Notes: generated by a model from the letters alone, not told the origin. Counted from the first letter of the stretch, positions 7,466-15,854 are shown. The stretch: DNA of 32,283 nucleotides from Eubacteriaceae bacterium (GCA_003446375.1 DMAW01000168.1:1-32283), one strand, 5' to 3'. Translations and numbers: made by a program.

Positions 7466-8002
7466 ATGTCTAGAATCGGAAAAATGCCTGTTGCTATTCC
7501 CGCGGGAGTAACTATAACTGTTGACGGAAGCGATGTAACTGTAAAAGGACCAAAAGGTGAGCTTAAAAAGAGCTTTAACAGCGACATTGCAATCAAAGAA
7601 GTAGACGGAGAAGTAATTGTAACTAGACCGTCGGACAAAAAAGAGCATAGAGCCCTTCATGGTCTGACTAGGGCCCTTGTCAACAACATGGTTGTAGGCG
7701 TTAGCGCAGGGTTTGAAAAGAGACTTGAAATCAACGGAGTTGGATACAGAGCGGCAAAGCAAGGCAAGAAATTAACTTTAAACTTGGGATATTCTCATTC
7801 TGTAGAGATGGAAGATCCAGCAGGCATAGAAACAGAAGTCGAAGGAACAAACAAGATTATCGTAAGAGGCATCGACAAAGAAAAAGTTGGAGAGCACGCT
7901 GCGAATATCAGAAAGAAAAGACAACCTGAGCCATATAAAGGTAAAGGAATAAAATACGCTGACGAAAAAATCAGACGTAAAGAAGGAAAAACCGGTAAGT
8001 AG
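7466..8002 (+). CDS. rplF: 50S ribosomal protein L6
   Basis: L6 lies near the factor-binding site of the 50S subunit. The 178-residue product has MSRIGKMPVAIPAGVTITVD, GLTRALVNNMVVGVSAGFEK and the C-terminal signature RKKRQPEPYKGKGIKYADE. Length and order are normal. Shine-Dalgarno AGGAGGTG lies before ATG 7466. Confidence 0.98.
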   Translation: MSRIGKMPVAIPAGVTITVDGSDVTVKGPKGELKKSFNSDIAIKEVDGEVIVTRPSDKKEHRALHGLTRALVNNMVVGVSAGFEKRLEINGVGYRAAKQGKKLTLNLGYSHSVEMEDPAGIETEVEGTNKIIVRGIDKEKVGEHAANIRKKRQPEPYKGKGIKYADEKIRRKEGKTGK

Positions 8003-8018
8003 AAAGGAGTGAATCCAA

Positions 8019-8387
8019 ATGATAAAAAAGCCCGTTAAAAACAAAATCAGAAAAAATAGACATAAAAGATTAAGATTTAAAATTAACGGAACTTCAGAAA
8101 GACCAAGACTGAATGTATATAGAAGCAATTCAAATATATATGCGCAAATCATCGATGATTCCAACGGAACAACATTGGTCAGCGCTTCCACGCTAGATAA
8201 AGATCTTAAGGAGAAACTCTCTTCTACAAGAACTAAAGAGGCGGCTAAGATCGTAGGAAAGGCTATAGCACAAAAAGCAATTTCCAAAGGAATTGAAACC
8301 GTAGTTTTTGACCGTGGAGGTTATATCTACCATGGTAGAGTAAAAGAACTGGCTGAGGGCGCAAGAGAAGCCGGATTGAAGTTTTAG
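8019..8387 (+). CDS. rplR: 50S ribosomal protein L18
   Basis: L18 carries 5S rRNA into the 50S subunit with L5. The 122 residues have a basic N-terminal tail followed by GTSERPRLNVYRSNSNIYAQ and the ending FDRGGYIYHGRVKELAEGAR-EAGLKF. Complete, and 16 nt after rplF. Confidence 0.97.
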   Translation: MIKKPVKNKIRKNRHKRLRFKINGTSERPRLNVYRSNSNIYAQIIDDSNGTTLVSASTLDKDLKEKLSSTRTKEAAKIVGKAIAQKAISKGIETVVFDRGGYIYHGRVKELAEGAREAGLKF

Positions 8388-8403
8388 AAAAGGAGGTTAA
8401 TCC

Positions 8404-8910
8404 ATGCAGCGAGAAATGATTGATGCTAGCAAACTTGACCTGAAAGAAAAGGTCGTATCTATAAATAGAGTAACTAAAGTTGTAAAAGGTGGACGAAACT
8501 TTAGATTTAGCTGTTTGGTTATCGTAGGAGATGAAAACGGCCATGTAGGAGCAGGCGTAGGAAAAGCAATCGAAATTCCTGAAGCAATCAGAAAAGGAAT
8601 AGAAGATGCTAAAAAGAATCTAATCAAGATTCCTTTGTCAAACACCACTATCCCACATGAAGTTATCGGACATTTTGGTGCAGGCAATGTACTTTTGAAG
8701 CCGGCAGGAGAAGGTACTGGTGTTATTGCAGGGGGACCTGTAAGAGCAGTTCTTGAGCTTGCTGGAGTAAGAGACATTAGAACCAAATCTTTGGGAACGA
8801 ACAATGCAAGAAACATGGTAAACGCAACGATGGAGGGACTTTCACGTCTTACTACTGTTGAGCAGGTTGCCAAACTTAGAGGAAAAACAGTAGAAGAAAT
8901 TCTAGGATAG
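8404..8910 (+). CDS. rpsE: 30S ribosomal protein S5
   Basis: S5 affects decoding fidelity and mRNA helicase activity at the entry channel. The 168-residue product contains the double-stranded-RNA-binding-like N-terminal domain (VVKGGRNFRFSCLVIVGDEN, then GVGKAIEIPEAIRKGIEDAK) and the C-terminal domain (KPAGEGTGVIAGGPVRAVLE; SLGTNNARNMVNATMEGL). Start ATG 8404 has AAAGGAGGT upstream. Confidence 0.97.
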   Translation: MQREMIDASKLDLKEKVVSINRVTKVVKGGRNFRFSCLVIVGDENGHVGAGVGKAIEIPEAIRKGIEDAKKNLIKIPLSNTTIPHEVIGHFGAGNVLLKPAGEGTGVIAGGPVRAVLELAGVRDIRTKSLGTNNARNMVNATMEGLSRLTTVEQVAKLRGKTVEEILG

Positions 8911-8922
8911 GAGGGAGTATCC

Positions 8923-9102
8923 TTGCCAAATTTAAAGATTATTTTAAAGAAAAGCAAAATAGGCAGACTGGAAAAGCAAGTTGCTACAGTTGAAGCCTTG
9001 GGACTAAAAAAAATCGGTCAGACTGTTATCAAGGAAGATACACCTCAAATTAGAGGTATGATAAATAAGATTGACTTTATGCTGGAAGTAGAAGAAGTAT
9101 AA
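8923..9102 (+). CDS. rpmD: 50S ribosomal protein L30
   Basis: A 59-codon frame starts at TTG 8923 after GGAGGGAG (8910-8916) and ends at TAA 9100-9102. The translation (M)PNLKIILKKSKIGRLEKQV, then ATVEALGLKKIGQTVIKED and an end in MLEVEEV, is a normal bacterial L30. It fills the expected slot between rpsE and rplO. Its short length and TTG start make it easy to miss in ORF scans. Confidence 0.95.
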   Translation: MPNLKIILKKSKIGRLEKQVATVEALGLKKIGQTVIKEDTPQIRGMINKIDFMLEVEEV

Positions 9103-9114
9103 GGAGGTGTACAG

Positions 9115-9558
9115 ATGAAATTACATGAGCTAAGACCTGCAGATGGTTCTACCGCCAAGAAAAAGAGAAAAGGTAGAGGTACTGCTACAGGACAAGGAAA
9201 AACTGCCGGACGTGGTCAGGACGGACAAAAATCAAGATCAGGCGGTGGTGTGAGAATCGGATTTGAAGGTGGACAGATGCCATTGGCAAGAAGACTTCCT
9301 AAAAGAGGGTTTTCAAACGCTAGATTTAAAAAAGAGTACGCGATCGTGAATGTAGAAGATTTAAATGTTTTTACTGAAAACACCGAAGTAACCCCAGAGC
9401 TTCTTATTGAAGCGGGATTGGTTAAAAAATCTCTAACTGGTATCAAGGTACTGGGAAATGGAGATCTAAACGTATCTTTAACGGTAAAAGCGAATAAAAT
9501 CAGCAAATCTGCTGAAGATAAGATCGTATCAGCCGGAGGAAAGGTAGAGGTGATCTAA
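9115..9558 (+). CDS. rplO: 50S ribosomal protein L15
   Basis: L15 is a late 50S assembly protein with a long glycine- and arginine-rich N-terminal extension. The 147 residues begin MKLHELRPADGSTAKKKRKG and include GRGQDGQKSRSGGGVRIGFE and the globular domain ending GGKVEVI. Shine-Dalgarno AAGGAGGTG lies 6 nt before ATG 9115. The secY start follows the stop after one base. Confidence 0.97.
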   Translation: MKLHELRPADGSTAKKKRKGRGTATGQGKTAGRGQDGQKSRSGGGVRIGFEGGQMPLARRLPKRGFSNARFKKEYAIVNVEDLNVFTENTEVTPELLIEAGLVKKSLTGIKVLGNGDLNVSLTVKANKISKSAEDKIVSAGGKVEVI

Positions 9559-9559
9559 T

Positions 9560-10816
9560 ATGCTCTCTACCTTACGGGATGCCTGGAGAATACCCGATTT
9601 AAGAAAAAAAATCATTTTCACATTATTGATGCTTTTTATTTATCGATTAGGTAGCTTCATATCGGTTCCCTATATTGATACAGCCATACTGGCTCAATAT
9701 ATACAAGATGGAGGCATGTTGGGTTTCTACGACATATTTGCAGGAGGAAACTTCAGCAATTTCACCATTTTTGCCATGAGCATCACGCCGTATATCAATG
9801 CTTCAATTATCATGAATCTTCTTACCTTTGCAATACCGGCCCTTGAAAGGCTTTCTAAGGAAGGGGAAGAGGGAAGAAAGAAGTTGGCGCAGTATACAAG
9901 GTATCTTACAGTGATATTGGCTTTAGTGCAAGCTCTAGGTATGACGCTTACATTCCAGCAGATAATGACTGAGAAAACTTGGTTCACTATTACACTTGCG
10001 ATCCTGACAATTACTGCAGGAACAGCATTTTTGATGTGGCTTGGCGAACAGATTACGGAAAATGGAATCGGAAACGGTATATCACTTATAATATTCGTAA
10101 GCATAATTTCCAGACTGCCTTTCGCACTGAAAGGTCTTTGGGAATATGTACAAGTTGGAACGCTTAATATATTCAGCTTGATTTTATTCTTCCTATTTGC
10201 ATTGTTAGTAATAGTGGTGGTCATAGCAGTACAGGAAGGTCAAAGAAGGATTCCGGTACAGTATTCAAAAAGAGTCGTAGGTCGAAAAATGTACGGTGGA
10301 CAAAGCACCCATATACCCTTGAAGGTAAATATGTCAGGGGTAATTCCAGTGATTTTTGCCAGTTCGATAACGATGTTTCCGGCAACGCTGGCAAACTTTT
10401 TCCCAAATTCCGGAGTAGCCAACTGGATAGTTAAATACTTTGGATGGGGAACTACGGTAACTACAATTTTATACATTTCATTGATAATTGCATTTACATT
10501 TTTTTATACAGCAATTACCTTCAATCCGATTGAAATTGCAAACAACCTAAAGAAAAATGGTGGATTCATACCTGGAATAAGACCAGGCAGGCCCACAACG
10601 GACTACATAAACAAGTCTGTTACCAAACTTACCTTATTTGGTGGGATTTTTCTTGCGGCGGTTGCTACAATCCCGATTATTTTGGGTAATATAATGAATG
10701 TAAACCTTCAGTTTGGCGGAACCAGCTTGCTAATAGTAGTTGGAGTTGCCATTGAATCCATTAAACAACTGGAGTCTCAGATGATGATGAGACACTATAA
10801 CGGATTTTTGAAGTAA
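9560..10816 (+). CDS. secY: Preprotein translocase subunit SecY
   Basis: SecY is the membrane channel of the Sec pathway. The 418-residue protein has the hydrophobic pattern of ten membrane segments. Family motifs include PYINASIIMNLLTFAIPALE, the cytoplasmic loop GQRRIPVQYSKRVVGRKMYG, and NPIEIANNLKKNGGFIPGIR-PGRPT. It starts at ATG 9560 directly after rplO and so is co-translated with the spc genes. Confidence 0.97.
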   Translation: MLSTLRDAWRIPDLRKKIIFTLLMLFIYRLGSFISVPYIDTAILAQYIQDGGMLGFYDIFAGGNFSNFTIFAMSITPYINASIIMNLLTFAIPALERLSKEGEEGRKKLAQYTRYLTVILALVQALGMTLTFQQIMTEKTWFTITLAILTITAGTAFLMWLGEQITENGIGNGISLIIFVSIISRLPFALKGLWEYVQVGTLNIFSLILFFLFALLVIVVVIAVQEGQRRIPVQYSKRVVGRKMYGGQSTHIPLKVNMSGVIPVIFASSITMFPATLANFFPNSGVANWIVKYFGWGTTVTTILYISLIIAFTFFYTAITFNPIEIANNLKKNGGFIPGIRPGRPTTDYINKSVTKLTLFGGIFLAAVATIPIILGNIMNVNLQFGGTSLLIVVGVAIESIKQLESQMMMRHYNGFLK

Positions 10817-10839
10817 ATAGTGCATTGGAGATGAGCGAA

Positions 10840-11493
10840 TTGAGAATAATTTTACTAGGACCTCCGGGAGCTGGAAAGGGAACACAGGCTGCAAAAATAG
10901 TTGAAGCTTACAACATCCCGCATATTTCCACTGGAGACATCTTTAGAAAGAATTTAAAAGAAAACACGCCGCTGGGGTTAAAGGCCAAAGAGTACATGGA
11001 TAAAGGACTGTTAGTTCCAGATGAGCTGGTAGTAGATCTGGTTAAAGACAGATTGCTGGAGAAAGATTGCGAAGCAGGATTTATGCTTGATGGCTTCCCA
11101 AGGACTGTTTTTCAAGCAGAAGCCTTGGAAAAAGAACTTGGAAGCTTGAACATCGAGTTAAATGCAGTCTTGAATATAGAAGTTGATCAAGAGCTGCTTC
11201 TAAAAAGAATAACTGGTAGAAGAATCTGCAAGTCTTGTGGAGCTACGTATCACATAAGCTTCAATCCTCCTGAAAAGGAAGGTGTCTGCGATCTGTGCAG
11301 CGGTGAGCTCTACCAAAGAGCTGATGATGTAGAGGATACAGTGGCAAAGAGACTTCAGGTATACAACGAACAAACTCAACCCTTGATTGATTTTTATAAA
11401 GGGAGAGGGTTGCTGGTGGACATAAATGGACAGCAAGATATCAACCTGGTGTTTGAAGAGATTATAAAGGCTCTTCAAGGAGCAAAAGAATGA
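10840..11493 (+). CDS. adk: Adenylate kinase, zinc-binding lid form
   Basis: The enzyme interconverts ATP + AMP and 2 ADP. The P-loop GPPGAGKG is at residues 7-14, the AMP-site region STGDIFR follows, and the lid holds Cys130, Cys133, Cys150 and Cys153. TTG 10840 is chosen because it gives the usual MRIILLGPPGAGKGTQ start. Its lid cysteine numbers agree with those I recall for the Geobacillus enzyme, and TTGGAG at 10825-10830 is a fitting Shine-Dalgarno. ATG 10831 or TTG 10825 would add 3 or 5 residues and lack a good site. The product is 217 residues. Confidence 0.93.
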   Translation: MRIILLGPPGAGKGTQAAKIVEAYNIPHISTGDIFRKNLKENTPLGLKAKEYMDKGLLVPDELVVDLVKDRLLEKDCEAGFMLDGFPRTVFQAEALEKELGSLNIELNAVLNIEVDQELLLKRITGRRICKSCGATYHISFNPPEKEGVCDLCSGELYQRADDVEDTVAKRLQVYNEQTQPLIDFYKGRGLLVDINGQQDINLVFEEIIKALQGAKE

Positions 11494-12239
11494 TCATCGT
11501 AAAGTCGCCGGAAGAAATTCGATTGATGAAAAAAGCGGGTAAGATTGTAGCAGGAGTTCATAGAGAGATGGCAAAGCACATCAAACCTGGAATCACTACA
11601 ATAGAACTGGACAGACTGGCGGAAGAGTTCATACTCAAAGCCGGTGCCAAACCTGCTTTCAAAGGTTATCATGGTTTTCCTGCTTCTATCTGCACTTCTA
11701 TCAATGAACAGGTTGTTCATGGAATACCGTCGGAGAGGGTGCTACATGAAGGAGATATTATCAGCGTCGATGTGGGATCCATACTAAACGGATTTTACGG
11801 AGATAGTGCCAAAACTTACGGTGTGGGAAACATCAGCGATGAGGCACAAAAGCTGATTGATGTTACGAGACAAAGCTTCTACGATGGGATTGAATTTGCA
11901 GTAAAAGGCAACAGATTATCTGACATATCAAGCCGGATACAAAAAACCGTTGAGGATAACGGGTTTTCAGTAGTTGTAGATTACGTGGGACATGGTATAG
12001 GAAGGGACATGCATGAAGATCCTCCAATACCCAATTTTGGAATTCCCAACAGAGGTCCGAGGCTAACTCCTGGGATGGCACTTGCCATAGAACCCATGGT
12101 CAATGTGGGAACTTACAAGGTGAAGACCCTTAAGGACAACTGGACGGTTGTGACGCTGGATGGAAAGTATTCAGCTCATTACGAGCATACTATTGCCATA
12201 AGTCCTGAGGGACCACCGGAAATTCTTACAAAAGAGTAG
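11490..12239 (+). CDS. map: Methionine aminopeptidase, type I
   Basis: Removes the initiator methionine from nascent proteins. The five metal ligands are visible: Asp94, Asp105, His168, Glu201 and Glu232, with substrate-site His77 (NEQVVHGIP). Length is 249 residues, with no N-terminal SEC-C extension. It overlaps the end of adk by 4 nt (ATGA), indicating coupling. This map position between adk and infA is standard in Firmicutes. Confidence 0.97.
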   Translation: MIIVKSPEEIRLMKKAGKIVAGVHREMAKHIKPGITTIELDRLAEEFILKAGAKPAFKGYHGFPASICTSINEQVVHGIPSERVLHEGDIISVDVGSILNGFYGDSAKTYGVGNISDEAQKLIDVTRQSFYDGIEFAVKGNRLSDISSRIQKTVEDNGFSVVVDYVGHGIGRDMHEDPPIPNFGIPNRGPRLTPGMALAIEPMVNVGTYKVKTLKDNWTVVTLDGKYSAHYEHTIAISPEGPPEILTKE

Positions 12240-12260
12240 TTTTACGAGGTGTAAAAGGAA

Positions 12261-12566
12261 ATGGACGAAGAAAATTTAAAGTTGGGTCAGGTTGTGCGCT
12301 CAATAGCAGGAAGGGATAAAGGCAACTTCATGGTTGTTTTTAGAACTGATGAACCGGAATTTGCAAGCATTGCTGATGGAGATTTGCGAAGAATCGAAAA
12401 AGGCAAGAGAAAGAAGATAAAACATCTTGCAAAAACAAATTATGTTGTTGAGGATATAAACAAAAAACTGACAAAAGGTCTTAAAGTAACAAATGCTGAA
12501 ATTAGACGAGGTTTGGACAGATATAAAAAAGATTGCCTTATTGGAGAACAGGAGGTTGTGAAATGA
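12261..12566 (+). CDS. KOW-domain RNA-binding protein (ribosomal L14E-like)
   Basis: A 101-residue basic protein with an N-terminal KOW motif (LKLGQVVRSIAGRDKGNFMV, residues 6-25) and a lysine/arginine-rich middle (RRIEKGKRKKIKHLAKTNYV). It resembles the KOW proteins found between map and infA in Clostridia, which look like archaeal/eukaryotic L14e. RNA or ribosome binding is inferred; the exact role is unknown. ATG 12261 has CGAGGTG upstream. Its stop overlaps the infA start (ATGA). Confidence 0.85.
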   Translation: MDEENLKLGQVVRSIAGRDKGNFMVVFRTDEPEFASIADGDLRRIEKGKRKKIKHLAKTNYVVEDINKKLTKGLKVTNAEIRRGLDRYKKDCLIGEQEVVK

Positions 12567-12793
12567 CCAAGCAGGATGTTATTGAAGTCGAAGGTACGGT
12601 TCTTGAGGCTATGCCTAATACGATGTTTCAGGTTGAGCTGGAAAATGGACACAAAATCCTTGCTCATATTTCCGGTAAATTGAGGATGAACTATATCCGT
12701 ATACTGCCTGGAGACAAAGTAATTGTAGAATTATCACCTTATGACTTGACGCGCGGCAGAATAATCTGGCGTGGTAAAGGAAAAAAGGGATAA
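12563..12793 (+). CDS. infA: Translation initiation factor IF-1
   Basis: IF-1 binds the 30S A site during initiation. The 76-residue OB-fold protein reads MTKQDVIEVEGTVLEAMPNT and ends RGRIIWRGKGKKG, with HISGKLRMNYIRILPGDKV in the middle. ATG 12563 is set by AGGAGGT (12550-12556). An upstream in-frame start at 12533 would add ten non-family residues lying within the preceding gene and is rejected. Confidence 0.97.
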   Translation: MTKQDVIEVEGTVLEAMPNTMFQVELENGHKILAHISGKLRMNYIRILPGDKVIVELSPYDLTRGRIIWRGKGKKG

Positions 12794-12806
12794 AGGAGGA
12801 ATAAAG

Positions 12807-12920
12807 ATGAAAGTAAGACCATCTGTAAAACCTATTTGCGAAAAGTGCAAAATAATAAAGAGAAAAGGCAGAGTAATGGTTATCTGCGAAAATCCAAAAC
12901 ACAAGCAAAAGCAAGGTTAA
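12807..12920 (+). CDS. rpmJ: 50S ribosomal protein L36, zinc-binding form
   Basis: A 37-codon gene starting at ATG 12807 after AAGGAGGA and ending at TAA 12918-12920. The product begins MKVRPSVKPICEKCKIIKRK and ends NPKHKQKQG. It has the zinc site Cys11, Cys14, Cys27, His32. It lies in the canonical place between infA and rpsM and is easily overlooked because of its size. Confidence 0.97.
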   Translation: MKVRPSVKPICEKCKIIKRKGRVMVICENPKHKQKQG

Positions 12921-13010
12921 AACATGAATGTAGTTGCGGCTGAGTATCTATGGGGTACTGCTATGTTCTTAATAATAAATACACAAATAAAACAGGAGGT
13001 GTAACATTTA
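12921..13010 (+). promoter_or_regulatory. rpmJ-rpsM spacer with a small hairpin
   Basis: This 90-nt gap is the longest inside the superoperon body. AGTATC (12943-12948) can pair with GGTACT (12954-12959) around a 5-nt loop, allowing one G-U pair. No T-run follows and no convincing promoter was seen. It may be a small leader for the rpsM-rpsK-rpsD-rpoA-rplQ block or simply a processing site. The Shine-Dalgarno AGGAGGTGT of rpsM ends the gap. Confidence 0.35.
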
Positions 13011-13379
13011 ATGGCCAGAATCGCCGGTGTTGACTTACCAAGAGATAAAAGAGTTGAAGTTGGTTTGACTTATATTTACGGTATAGGACTTACCAGTTCA
13101 CAGAAAATATTGACCAAAGCAGGTATTAATCCTGAGACAAGAATCAAGGATCTTACTGAGTCTGAAGTAAACCAGCTTAGATCCATTATCGATGGAGATT
13201 TCACAGTTGAAGGTGACCTTAGAAGAGAAGTCAACCTTAACATTAAGAGACTCATTGAAATCGGAAGCTACAGAGGGTTAAGACACAGAAAAGGTCTTCC
13301 CGTAAGAGGACAAAAGACCAAAACAAATGCTAGAACAAGAAAAGGTCCTAAGAGAACTGTAAGCAGAAAGAAAAAATAG
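13011..13379 (+). CDS. rpsM: 30S ribosomal protein S13
   Basis: S13 in the 30S head contacts P-site tRNA and forms bridges with L5. The 122-residue product shows MARIAGVDLPRDKRVEVGLT, YIYGIGLTSSQKILTKAGIN and the basic tail RHRKGLPVRGQKTKTNARTR. It is complete and opens the alpha-type block of the superoperon. Confidence 0.98.
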   Translation: MARIAGVDLPRDKRVEVGLTYIYGIGLTSSQKILTKAGINPETRIKDLTESEVNQLRSIIDGDFTVEGDLRREVNLNIKRLIEIGSYRGLRHRKGLPVRGQKTKTNARTRKGPKRTVSRKKK

Positions 13380-13400
13380 TAGTTAGGAGGGAAATCAGGT

Positions 13401-13796
13401 ATGGCAGCTAAAAAAGTTGTTAGAAGCAGAAAAAAGAAAATTAAAAAGAATATCGAGCGAGGACAAGCTCATATTCAGTCAACATTCAATAATACGATCG
13501 TGACCATTACCGATGTTTCTGGAAACGCTATTTCATGGGCCAGCGCAGGTGGCTTGGGATTTAAAGGTTCTAGAAAAAGCACTCCTTTCGCAGCTCAAAT
13601 GGCGGCGGAAGAAGCTGCAAAAGTGGCTAAAGAGCACGGTTTGAAAATAATTGAAGTATTCGTCAAAGGGCCTGGTTCAGGAAGGGAAGCAGCAATCAGA
13701 TCATTGCAAGCTGCTGGCATGGAAATCACATCAATCAAGGATGTTACTCCAATTCCCCACAATGGATGCAGACCACCAAAAAGAAGAAGAGTATAG
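13401..13796 (+). CDS. rpsK: 30S ribosomal protein S11
   Basis: S11 lies on the 30S platform near the E site. The 131 residues contain GQAHIQSTFNNTIVTITDVS, GGLGFKGSRKSTPFAAQMAA and the terminal DVTPIPHNGCRPPKRRRV. Full length, with AGGAGGG upstream, 21 nt after rpsM. Confidence 0.98.
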   Translation: MAAKKVVRSRKKKIKKNIERGQAHIQSTFNNTIVTITDVSGNAISWASAGGLGFKGSRKSTPFAAQMAAEEAAKVAKEHGLKIIEVFVKGPGSGREAAIRSLQAAGMEITSIKDVTPIPHNGCRPPKRRRV

Positions 13797-13823
13797 TTTA
13801 AGATTGGGAGGTGTTATAAACTA

Positions 13824-14450
13824 ATGGCAAGATATACGGAAGCATCGTGCAGACTATGCAGAAGAGAAGACATGAAGCTGTACCTAAAAGGAGACAAGTG
13901 CTACAGCAACAAGTGTCCTATGGAAAAGAGAGCTTTTGCTCCGGGGCAACATGGACAAAGGAGAACAAAACTTTCAGAATATGGTATTCAGCTTAGAGAA
14001 AAGCAAAAGGCTAAAAGAATATATGGAATCATGGAAAAGCAATTTAGAAATTACTTTGAAATGGCAGCCAAGAAGCAGGGAATCACAGGCGAGAACCTTT
14101 TGCAATTATTGGAATTGAGACTTGACAATGTTGTATATAGACTAGGATTAGCAGCATCAAGAAAAGAAGCAAGACAATTGGTACTACATGGACATTATCT
14201 GGTAAATGGCAAAAAAGTCAATATCCCTTCTTACCAAATGAGTGAAGGCGATATGATTCAGGTTGTTGAGAAAAGCAGAAAATCTGATAAGTTCAAGGCA
14301 ATTGTGGAATCAACTTCCAGCAAAGTAACTCCAAAATGGTTGGAAGCAGATTTTGAGAAGCTCGAAGGTAAGGTTGTTGCATTGCCTGCAAGAGACGATA
14401 TAGATCTGAACATTGAAGATCACTTGATCGTCGAGCTCTACTCAAGATAG
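13824..14450 (+). CDS. rpsD: 30S ribosomal protein S4, zinc-binding form
   Basis: S4 starts 30S assembly on the 5' domain of 16S rRNA. The 208-residue protein keeps an N-terminal four-cysteine zinc site (Cys9, Cys12, Cys26, Cys31), then FAPGQHGQRR and an S4 RNA-binding domain (LDNVVYRLGLAASRKEARQL). In many Firmicutes rpsD lies elsewhere with its own leader; here it is inside the alpha block. ATG 13824 follows GGGAGGTG. Confidence 0.97.
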   Translation: MARYTEASCRLCRREDMKLYLKGDKCYSNKCPMEKRAFAPGQHGQRRTKLSEYGIQLREKQKAKRIYGIMEKQFRNYFEMAAKKQGITGENLLQLLELRLDNVVYRLGLAASRKEARQLVLHGHYLVNGKKVNIPSYQMSEGDMIQVVEKSRKSDKFKAIVESTSSKVTPKWLEADFEKLEGKVVALPARDDIDLNIEDHLIVELYSR

Positions 14451-14514
14451 ACATTGATAGATTAGTTACCCTCAAAATTCCACGGAACAAAATATTAAAT
14501 GGGAGGGTTTATGT

Positions 14515-15462
14515 ATGATAGAAATCGAGAAACCGAGAATTGAGATCATAGAATTGTCTGAGGACAATAAATACGGCAAGTTTGTTGTAGAGCCCCTTGA
14601 AAGGGGCTACGGAATAACACTAGGGAATTCTTTGAGAAGAATCATGCTTTCTTCTTTGCCGGGAGTTGCGGTCACCAGTGTTAAAATTGATGGCGTTCTT
14701 CATGAGTTTGCAACTGTTCCGGGTGTTAAGGAAGATGTGGTTGAAATTATACTGAACCTTAAGGGTCTTGCTGCTAAGTTATACTGTGACGAACCAAAAA
14801 CAGTCAGGATAGAAGCAAAAGGCGAAGGTGAAGTTACAGCAGGAGACATAGTTGCGGATGCAGATGTGGATATTTTAAATCCTGACATGCACATAGCATA
14901 CTTAAGCGAAGGTGGAGAGCTCAACATGGAAATCGTTCTTGAAAAAGGACGAGGATATGTTTCGGCAGAGAAAAACAAGTCGAAAGAGCAACCTATAGGA
15001 ACAATTCCCGTAGACTCTTCTTTTACCACTGTAAAAAAAGTAAACTATTCGGTTGAAGATACCCGTGTAGGGCAAGTTACTGATTTTGACAAGTTGACAA
15101 TTGAACTTTGGACAGATGGCACAATTACTCCGGAAGAAGCTATATCTCTTTCCGCAAAAATACTTAATGAGCATCTAAGCTTGTTCATCGACCTGACAGA
15201 CCATGTAAGCACTGTTGAAATCATGGTAGAGAAGGAAGAAAACAAAAAAGAAAAAATGCTCGAGATGTCCATTGAAGAACTGGAACTGTCTGTTAGATCA
15301 AGCAACTGCTTGAGAAGGGCAAATATCAACACTGTTGAAGAATTGACAGAAAAATCCGAGGAAGACATGATGAAAGTCAGGAACTTGGGTAAAAAGTCAT
15401 TAAATGAGATAAAATACAAGCTAGGTGAGATAGGCCTTGGCTTGAGACAAAGCGACGAGTAA
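14515..15462 (+). CDS. rpoA: RNA polymerase alpha subunit
   Basis: The 315-residue protein has the N-terminal dimerisation domain (GYGITLGNSLRRIMLSSLPG; TLWTDGTITPEEAISLSAKI-type segment) and, after an acidic/basic linker around 230-245, the C-terminal domain that contacts UP elements and activators (SVRSSNCLRRANINTVEELT; RNLGKKSLNEIKYKLGEIGL). It starts at ATG 14515 after GGGAGGG. Confidence 0.97.
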   Translation: MIEIEKPRIEIIELSEDNKYGKFVVEPLERGYGITLGNSLRRIMLSSLPGVAVTSVKIDGVLHEFATVPGVKEDVVEIILNLKGLAAKLYCDEPKTVRIEAKGEGEVTAGDIVADADVDILNPDMHIAYLSEGGELNMEIVLEKGRGYVSAEKNKSKEQPIGTIPVDSSFTTVKKVNYSVEDTRVGQVTDFDKLTIELWTDGTITPEEAISLSAKILNEHLSLFIDLTDHVSTVEIMVEKEENKKEKMLEMSIEELELSVRSSNCLRRANINTVEELTEKSEEDMMKVRNLGKKSLNEIKYKLGEIGLGLRQSDE

Positions 15463-15477
15463 GAAGGAGGGATAACG

Positions 15478-15819
15478 ATGGCTGGTTATAGAAAACTGGG
15501 ACGTCCCACAGATCAGAGAAAAGCGATGCTGAGAAATCTGGTTACCGCCCTATTGGATAACGGGAAACTTGAAACAACAATCACTAGAGCCAAGGAAACC
15601 GGTAAAATTGCTGAAAAAATGATCACACTGGGCAAAAGAGGAGATCTTCACGCAAGAAGACAAGCTTTGGCTTACATCAACAGCGAAGCAGTTGTAGCAA
15701 AGCTTTTTGATGAAATAGCACCAAAGTACAAGGAAAGAAACGGTGGATACACTAGAATATACAAACTTGGGCAAAGAAGAGGAGACGCTGCAGAAGCGGC
15801 TTTGATCGAATTGGTATAG
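15478..15819 (+). CDS. rplQ: 50S ribosomal protein L17
   Basis: L17 lies near the tunnel exit. The 113 residues contain the family N-terminus MAGYRKLGRPTDQRKAMLRN and the end NGGYTRIYKLGQRRGDAAEA. It is the short form common in Firmicutes and the last gene before the terminator at 15827. Confidence 0.97.
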   Translation: MAGYRKLGRPTDQRKAMLRNLVTALLDNGKLETTITRAKETGKIAEKMITLGKRGDLHARRQALAYINSEAVVAKLFDEIAPKYKERNGGYTRIYKLGQRRGDAAEAALIELV

Positions 15820-15826
15820 TGACTGT

Positions 15827-15854
15827 GGGATTAAACAATTGTTTAATCCCTTTT
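15827..15854 (+). terminator. Terminator of the ribosomal superoperon
   Basis: GGGATTAAAC (15827-15836) pairs perfectly with GTTTAATCCC (15841-15850) around AATT and is followed by TTTT and a T-rich stretch. The stem is A+T-rich and the T-run short. No promoter is visible before ecfA1, so some read-through into the transporter genes is likely. Confidence 0.8.
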
